Assembly: GCA_011526085.1 (NCBI GenBank) | Contig: WYBC01000038.1 | Coordinates: forward strand, 124,001-188,000 | Direction: 5' to 3' | Source of the DNA: Lysobacter sp. | Lineage (GTDB): Bacteria; Pseudomonadota; Gammaproteobacteria; Xanthomonadales; Xanthomonadaceae | DNA length: 64,000 nucleotides | Translations under genes and position numbers: made by a program | Notes under the pieces: model-generated | The model's database searches: none | What the model was told of the DNA's origin: nothing | Seen by the model: only the letters and a program-made list of their open reading frames with translations | Shown: piece by piece, positions 59,212 through 64,000 of the stretch | How positions within the stretch are numbered: position 1 is the stretch's first letter | How the letters are laid out: each line of letters opens with the position of its first letter

Positions 59212-60882
59212 ATGGCCGTCAAACTCACCCCGTTCGCCAAGCTGCTGATCGGCGCGATCGTCCTGGTCGGCAGCGGCTCGGTGCTCTGGAACCTCTACAA
59301 GAACCGCAAGGCCGAAGGCGGCGATGAAGGCAGCGCCGCCGTCGCCCAGGCCGAGGGCGGCAAAACCTCGTCCGCGGGCGCCTACGCCGGCAAGGGCGAT
59401 GGCCCGCTGGGGTCCGCCGGCAATCCGCTGAAGGTCAGCATCGTCAGCTTCCACGGCTACGCGCCTGCGCTGGTCGCCAACGGCCAGAGCCTGAAGACGC
59501 GCAGCGGCTCGATCTTCGACAAGGAGGGCCTGAACGTCGAGTTCGTGATCCAGGACGACATTCCGACCATCGCCACCATCTTCGAGGCCGGCACCGCGCA
59601 GTGCGTGTGGCGCACCTCGGATTTCTGGGCGCAGGAACAGCCCAACCTGCGCAACAGCGGCCACGACGCCAAGGCGGTCATGATCGTCGACAACACCCGC
59701 GGCGCCGACGCGATCATCGCCCGCGACCCGTCGATCCGGAAGGTCGAGGACCTCGCCGGCAAGAAGGTCGCGCTGCTGCAGTTCACGCCGTCGCACGGCA
59801 TGACCATCGACGCGGTCGACAATTCGTCGCTGTCTGCGCGCCGCAAGCAGAGCATCGAGTACGTGTTCATCGCCGCCGAAGACGGCCTGGGCGGCGTGCG
59901 CGCCGCGCTGGAATCCGGCAGCGTCGACGCTGCCGTGCTGTGGGACCCGGACCTGTCGCTGGCACTGCGCGCGACCAAGGGCCACGTGGTGTATTCGACC
60001 AAGACCGCTTCCAACCTGATCTTCGACGTGATCGTCTGCGACCAGCGCGTGCTCGATGACGCCCAGGGCGCCGCTGCGGTGCAGAAACTGGTCACCGGCT
60101 GGATGAAGGGCGTCGATGCCGCCAAGGCCGACCCCGACGGCGCGGTCGACGCGCTGGTCGCCACCGAGGAGTTCTTCACCCTGCTGGCGAAGGACGAAGG
60201 CAAGCCGTTCGTGAAGGGCCTGTTCGACAATCTGCTGTGGACCGGCGTGGCCGACAACGCGCGCATCCTCGGCATGTCCGGCGGCACCAACCATTACGCC
60301 CGCGTCTACCAGCGCTTCGACCAGATCTATCGCGCCGCCGGCGCGCTGGCCAATCCGAAATCGCCGGTGATCCCGCCGCAGGACAGCTTCGACACCCGCT
60401 TCATCCGCAGCCTGTACGACGCCAGCACCACGGCGCAGGTGGAAGCGAAGAAGACCGAGACCTTCACCGAGCAGGCGCGCGAGGAAGCGGTGCAGGCGCC
60501 GGCCGAAGTGACCAAGCCGGTGGTGGTGAACTTCGCCAGCGGCCAGGCCGCGCTGACGAAGCGCGCCGAAAAGACGATCGACACCGACATGGTGCCGTTC
60601 ATCGAGAACAACGGCAGCGCCTACTTCGAGATCAGCGGCAACACCGACAGCACCGGCAACGCGGCGATCAACAACCGTCTGTCGCTGGCGCGCGCCGAAA
60701 CCGTGGTCGACTATCTGGTGCGGCAGTGGGAGTTCCCGCGCGAGCGCTTCAAGATCGTCGGCAACGGTTCCGGCAAGCCGCTGTGCAACGAAAGCGCGCC
60801 GGAAGCCGAAGGCCTGACCATCGACGCCTGCCGCGAATCCAACCGTTCCACCCGCATCGCCGTGTACGGCGCGCGTCAGTAA
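59212..60882 (+). CDS. Membrane-anchored ABC substrate-binding protein fused to OmpA domain
   Basis: A 556-residue protein. An N-terminal anchor helix (about 9-26, no cleavage site), then a linker, then an NMT1/SsuA-like periplasmic binding domain (about 74-400: VSIVSFHGYAPALVANG, GTAQCVWRTSDFW, KVEDLAGKKVALLQFTPSHGM, GSVDAAVLWDPDLSLAL). A C-terminal OmpA peptidoglycan-binding domain follows (about 440-555: VNFASGQAALTKRAEKTID, ISGNTDSTGNAAINNRLSLARAETVVDYL, RSTRIAVYG). Binding proteins are normally free or lipid-anchored; tethering to membrane and peptidoglycan at once is rare. Start after AAGGAG. Followed 17 bases later by the permease. Confidence 0.87.
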   Translation: MAVKLTPFAKLLIGAIVLVGSGSVLWNLYKNRKAEGGDEGSAAVAQAEGGKTSSAGAYAGKGDGPLGSAGNPLKVSIVSFHGYAPALVANGQSLKTRSGSIFDKEGLNVEFVIQDDIPTIATIFEAGTAQCVWRTSDFWAQEQPNLRNSGHDAKAVMIVDNTRGADAIIARDPSIRKVEDLAGKKVALLQFTPSHGMTIDAVDNSSLSARRKQSIEYVFIAAEDGLGGVRAALESGSVDAAVLWDPDLSLALRATKGHVVYSTKTASNLIFDVIVCDQRVLDDAQGAAAVQKLVTGWMKGVDAAKADPDGAVDALVATEEFFTLLAKDEGKPFVKGLFDNLLWTGVADNARILGMSGGTNHYARVYQRFDQIYRAAGALANPKSPVIPPQDSFDTRFIRSLYDASTTAQVEAKKTETFTEQAREEAVQAPAEVTKPVVVNFASGQAALTKRAEKTIDTDMVPFIENNGSAYFEISGNTDSTGNAAINNRLSLARAETVVDYLVRQWEFPRERFKIVGNGSGKPLCNESAPEAEGLTIDACRESNRSTRIAVYGARQ

Positions 60883-60899
60883 GCGAGGACGGACGGGCC

Positions 60900-61697
60900 A
60901 TGGCCAGCGGCTGGAATCCCTACATCGCCCTCCCCGGAGGATTGCGGCGGCAACTCGGCATCGGCGGCGTCGCCTTCGTGCTGATCGTGTGGTTCGCGCT
61001 CAGCGCGAGCGGCTGGATCAGCCCGAACAAGCTGCCGTCGCCGGTGTCGGTGGTGAAGGCGCTGGCCTATCTGTCCTGGCACGAAGGCAAGAGCCTGCTG
61101 TTCGACGCCACGCTGTGGTCGGTGGGCCGGGTCGCCGCGGCCGGCGTGCTGGTGGTGCTGGTCGGCGTGCCGCTCGGCATCTTCATGGGCGCCTCGCCGA
61201 AGTTGAACGCCCTGCTGTCGCCGCTGATCGATCCGTTCCGCTCGGCGCCGGTGGTCGCGCTGCTGCCGATCCTGGTGATGTGGCTGGGCATCGGCGAAAC
61301 CATGAAGGTCGCGTTCCTGTTCCTCGGCGCCGTGGTCTACCTGGTGCCGATGGTGCGCGACGCGCTGCAGGCGGTGCCGCAGAGCTACTGGACCGGCGCG
61401 CGCGACCTCGGCGCCACGCCGTGGGAATGCATCCGCCACGCGGTGGTGCCGATCGCGATGCCGCGCATCGCCGACGCCATCATCGTCAGCGTCTCGGTGA
61501 TGTGGACCTACATCACCGTCGCAGAATACGTGAACGCCAAGGTCGGCCTCGGCCAGCTGATCCAGAACGCGCGCCGCTTCAGCGCGATGGACCAGGTGTT
61601 CGCCGGCATCATCGTGATCATGGCGCTGGCGCTGCTGACCTACCAGCTGATGCGGGTGGTGAAGCGTCGGCTGTATCCGTGGGAGACCCAGGCATGA
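60900..61697 (+). CDS. ABC transporter permease, SsuC/TauC-like
   Basis: A 265-residue permease with about six helices and the cytoplasmic EAA loop (YWTGARDLGATPWECIRHAVVPIAMPRIADAI). Family of nitrate/sulfonate/taurine importers. Its gene overlaps the ATPase gene by ATGA. The ligand is unknown. Confidence 0.88.
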   Translation: MASGWNPYIALPGGLRRQLGIGGVAFVLIVWFALSASGWISPNKLPSPVSVVKALAYLSWHEGKSLLFDATLWSVGRVAAAGVLVVLVGVPLGIFMGASPKLNALLSPLIDPFRSAPVVALLPILVMWLGIGETMKVAFLFLGAVVYLVPMVRDALQAVPQSYWTGARDLGATPWECIRHAVVPIAMPRIADAIIVSVSVMWTYITVAEYVNAKVGLGQLIQNARRFSAMDQVFAGIIVIMALALLTYQLMRVVKRRLYPWETQA

Positions 61698-62554
61698 GCG
61701 ACTCCGCAACGCAGCAGGGTGCCGCGACGGTCGCCGCCCCGGCCGTCATCGCACTCGATCGCATCGTCCAGGAATATCCGCGTCCCGAAGGCGGCGTGAA
61801 CCGCGTCGTCGACGACCTCAGCCTGCGCTTCACCGGCCCCAGCATCAACATGCTGCTGGGCCCTTCCGGCTGCGGCAAGAGCACGCTGCTGTACATGATG
61901 GGCGGCGTGCGTCCGCAGAACACCAACATGCCCACCAGCGGCACGATCAGCATCGACGGCGAACCCTGCCACGACGCCCACGACGATGCGGTGATGGTGT
62001 TCCAGCGCTACGCCAACCGGCCGGACCTCACCGTCTACGACAACGTCGCGTTTCCGTTCCGGTTGAAACTGTGGCGCGATCGCGTGCCCGCGGCACAGCG
62101 CCACGACCTCGTGATGCACATGCTCGAAGCGGTGGGCCTGTCCGACAAGGCCAAGCTGCGCCCGAGCCAGTTGTCCGGCGGCCAGAACCAGCGCATCGCG
62201 CTGGCGCGCGCGCTGATGCTCAAACCGCGGATCCTGCTGATGGACGAACCGTTCGGCGCGCTCGACGCGCAGACCCGCGAGGAAATGCAGAAACTGCTGG
62301 TCAAGCTCTATCGCGAGTATCCCTGCCTGATCGTGTTCGTCACCCACGACGTGACCGAGGCGCTGTTGCTGGGCGATCGCGTCGTGGTGCTGTCGACCCA
62401 GCCGGCGCGGATCGCCGACGATTTCGAGATCGCCACGCCCAAGCCGCGCGATACCGGCTGGCTGCGCATGCCCGAGGCGGTGGCGCTGGAGCAGCGCATC
62501 CTCAGCCGCCTGCATCAGGCATCGGGCAAGGGCAACGTGCGGGTGACCGTCTAA
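61694..62554 (+). CDS. ABC transporter ATP-binding protein, TauB/SsuB-like
   Basis: A 286-residue ATPase: Walker A GPSGCGKST at ~58, Q-loop MVFQRYANRPDLTVYDNVAFPF, signature QLSGGQNQRIALARAL, Walker B ILLMDEPFGALD and the switch His in FVTHDVTEALLLGDR. A short N-terminal extension (about 20 residues) precedes the domain. Drives the permease encoded just upstream. Confidence 0.92.
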   Translation: MSDSATQQGAATVAAPAVIALDRIVQEYPRPEGGVNRVVDDLSLRFTGPSINMLLGPSGCGKSTLLYMMGGVRPQNTNMPTSGTISIDGEPCHDAHDDAVMVFQRYANRPDLTVYDNVAFPFRLKLWRDRVPAAQRHDLVMHMLEAVGLSDKAKLRPSQLSGGQNQRIALARALMLKPRILLMDEPFGALDAQTREEMQKLLVKLYREYPCLIVFVTHDVTEALLLGDRVVVLSTQPARIADDFEIATPKPRDTGWLRMPEAVALEQRILSRLHQASGKGNVRVTV

Positions 62555-62557
62555 GGC

Positions 62558-63442
62558 ATGAAACAGCCGCCGAAACCCGTCAGCTATCTGCGCGCCTGGC
62601 TCACCAGCCAGAGCAACGTGATGACGTTGCTCGGCGGCGGCCTCGCCGCCGCGGTGGCGTCGATCCCGGCCGGCGGCGCCGGCGCGCTGGGCGCGCTGGT
62701 GGTGTTGGGCGCGGTGCAGACGCTGCTGGCGCTGGTGATCCCCGATCTGCCCTCGTTCCGCAGCAAGGTCGAACGCCAGACCCGGCGCGCGGCCATCGAC
62801 CAGCGCCGCGCGCAGCTGCAGCAGGAGATCTTCTCACTGCACGGCGGCATGGAGCGGGTGATGGGCATGGCGATGTGGCAGAAATACCGCGCCATCGTCG
62901 AACGCGCCGAAGTGCTGTACCGGATCGCCGGCGAGGCCCAGAGCCAGCTGTCCTACGACGACGCCGAACGCGTCGACAAGGCCTCGGTCGACTATCTCGC
63001 GATGTGGCTGGCCCAGGTGACCATCCAGGAGCGCCTGCGCAGCGGCGAAGAAGCCACCCTCGATCGCCGCCTGCGCGAGGCCGAGCGCTCGCTCGGCGAG
63101 GTCGACGAGAACGACCCGCGCTATCGTCACCTGAAGATGGCGTACGACGACTATCTCGCGATCAAGCTCCGCCACGACAAGCTGGTCGCCCGGCGCATGT
63201 CGATCGAGGCCGCGCTGGTCTCGCTGCCCGACCAGGTCGAGGAGATCTACCAGATGGTCGTCGCGAGCCCGTATTCCAGCGTGCTCGGCTCGAAGCTCGG
63301 CGAATCGCTGTCGCGGCTGCAGCTGGAAGAAGACATCGAACTGGATCTCTCGCAGAACGATCTCGACAGCGACTATTTCAAGACCGGCGCCGCGGGCGCC
63401 CAGGCACGGGCCGCACGACAGGGCGCGCGCACCGCGAAATGA
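62558..63442 (+). CDS. Membrane-associated coiled-coil protein of the ABC-PspA operon
   Basis: A 294-residue protein. Two hydrophobic segments at about 20-63 (MTLLGGGLAAAVASIPAGGAG, LGALVVLGAVQTLLALVIP) are followed by a long helical region (ERQTRRAAIDQRRAQLQQEIF, EERLRSGEEATLDRRLREAERSLGEVD...). No named domain recognised. It starts three bases after the ATPase stop, so it belongs to the operon and could link the transporter to PspA. Confidence 0.72.
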   Translation: MKQPPKPVSYLRAWLTSQSNVMTLLGGGLAAAVASIPAGGAGALGALVVLGAVQTLLALVIPDLPSFRSKVERQTRRAAIDQRRAQLQQEIFSLHGGMERVMGMAMWQKYRAIVERAEVLYRIAGEAQSQLSYDDAERVDKASVDYLAMWLAQVTIQERLRSGEEATLDRRLREAERSLGEVDENDPRYRHLKMAYDDYLAIKLRHDKLVARRMSIEAALVSLPDQVEEIYQMVVASPYSSVLGSKLGESLSRLQLEEDIELDLSQNDLDSDYFKTGAAGAQARAARQGARTAK

Positions 63443-63496
63443 TTTCCTACACCGTGATTTCCTTTACCCGCACATAAGCTGCCCCAGGAGAACCGC

Positions 63497-64000
63497 ATGA
63501 ACATCTTCAGCCGACTGGCCAACCTCGTCCGCGGCTTCCTCTCGCTCTTCGTGACCGGGCTGGAACAGCAGCATCCGGAGATCGCGTACGAGAACGCGAT
63601 CAACACGATGATCGAGAAGTACAACAAGCTCAAGAACGCCACCGCCGGCCTCATCCGCCTGCGCGAGGACGCCGCCGACCGCCTGCAGAAGGCGCAGGCG
63701 CAGCAGAAGGAACTGGGCGCGATGCTCGAACAGGCGATGGCGACCGACCAGGACGATCTCGCGGTCGAACTGATCGAACGCAAGGAAGCCGTCGAGGCCG
63801 AAATCGCGGCGATGGAAGCCGAACTGCAGGGCGCCGAGAAGGACGTCGATACCGCCAAGACCGCGCTGACCGAGGTCAAGGGCGAGATCGCCAAGCTCAA
63901 GGCCGAGAAGGACCGCATGCTGGCGAAGATGCAGAGCGCGCAGGCGCGCGTGCGCATCCAGGACCAGCTCGAAGGCCTGTCGGTCGATGCCGAACTGCGC
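63497..64000 (+). CDS. PspA/IM30-family protein, 3' end beyond window
   Basis: 168 codons to the window edge. The N-terminus MNIFSRLANLVRGFLSLFV is an amphipathic helix, as in PspA, and residues ~26-60 (PEIAYENAINTMIEKYNKLKN) match the PspA helical start. The rest is long coiled coil. AGGAG lies six bases upstream. It is the second PspA homologue in this window and shares only general architecture with the one at 30495. As part of the ABC-OmpA operon it suggests a membrane-protection role. Confidence 0.82.
   Translation, partial: MNIFSRLANLVRGFLSLFVTGLEQQHPEIAYENAINTMIEKYNKLKNATAGLIRLREDAADRLQKAQAQQKELGAMLEQAMATDQDDLAVELIERKEAVEAEIAAMEAELQGAEKDVDTAKTALTEVKGEIAKLKAEKDRMLAKMQSAQARVRIQDQLEGLSVDAELR

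Noticed and set aside
1-64000. tRNA, rRNA or known riboswitch genes
   Set aside because: Reading by eye found no cloverleaf with a GTTCRA-type T-arm and no rRNA stretch. A covariance-model scan would be needed to exclude small RNAs.

Overview
The window is GC-rich, gene-dense chromosomal DNA that looks like a Lysobacter-type gammaproteobacterium (Xanthomonadaceae/Lysobacteraceae). This is inferred from a complete long-chain olefin set (oleA, oleB, oleC, oleD), three proteins ending in the XVIPCD type of secretion signal typical of Xanthomonadales type IV secretion (T4SS) effectors, a secreted lysyl-endopeptidase-like protease, GTAG-headed palindromic repeats, and the start of a type II thioesterase of the kind that accompanies nonribosomal peptide synthetases. 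I saw no rRNA, tRNA, CRISPR array, transposase or phage-integrase gene.

Layout. 1-4.9 kb: a truncated thioesterase, a secreted SGNH hydrolase, a membrane protein and an enlarged apolipoprotein N-acyltransferase-like protein. 5-17 kb: accessory region with three paralogous XVIPCD proteins (5040-6941, 10087-11727, 15131-16741), each carrying two HNH-like motifs, mixed with unknown proteins, an orphan contractile-tail sheath protein, a secreted beta-helix protein, a fasciclin protein and a thioredoxin-like protein. 17-26 kb: small metabolic, envelope and housekeeping genes (EF-hand protein, dienelactone hydrolase, trmL, SDR, M16 protease). 25.8-49.4 kb: the ole pathway, with oleA separated from oleB-oleC-oleD. 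A BlaI/BlaR1 pair and a large membrane-stress module (YjfI, PspA, YqiJ-like OB-fold protein, flotillin, 1800-residue AAA+ ATPase, phospholipase-D-like protein) lie between oleA and oleB. 49.6-58.2 kb: ubiJ-ubiB, a second M16 protease, a truC-like pseudouridine synthase, arfB and an acyltransferase. 58.4-64 kb: an operon that runs off the edge, with a coiled-coil protein, a substrate-binding protein fused to an OmpA domain, an ABC permease and ATPase, a membrane coiled-coil protein and a second PspA.

How the genes fit together. OleA condenses two fatty acyl-CoAs, OleD reduces the beta-keto acid, OleC closes the beta-lactone and OleB decarboxylates it to an alkene. The two PspA modules, about 28 kb apart, both look built to sense or repair inner-membrane damage. 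The second, with its peptidoglycan-tethered ABC transporter, is the best candidate here for a poorly described system. The three XVIPCD proteins are probably antibacterial nuclease effectors of a T4SS encoded elsewhere. All functions are read from motifs by eye; no database search was run.
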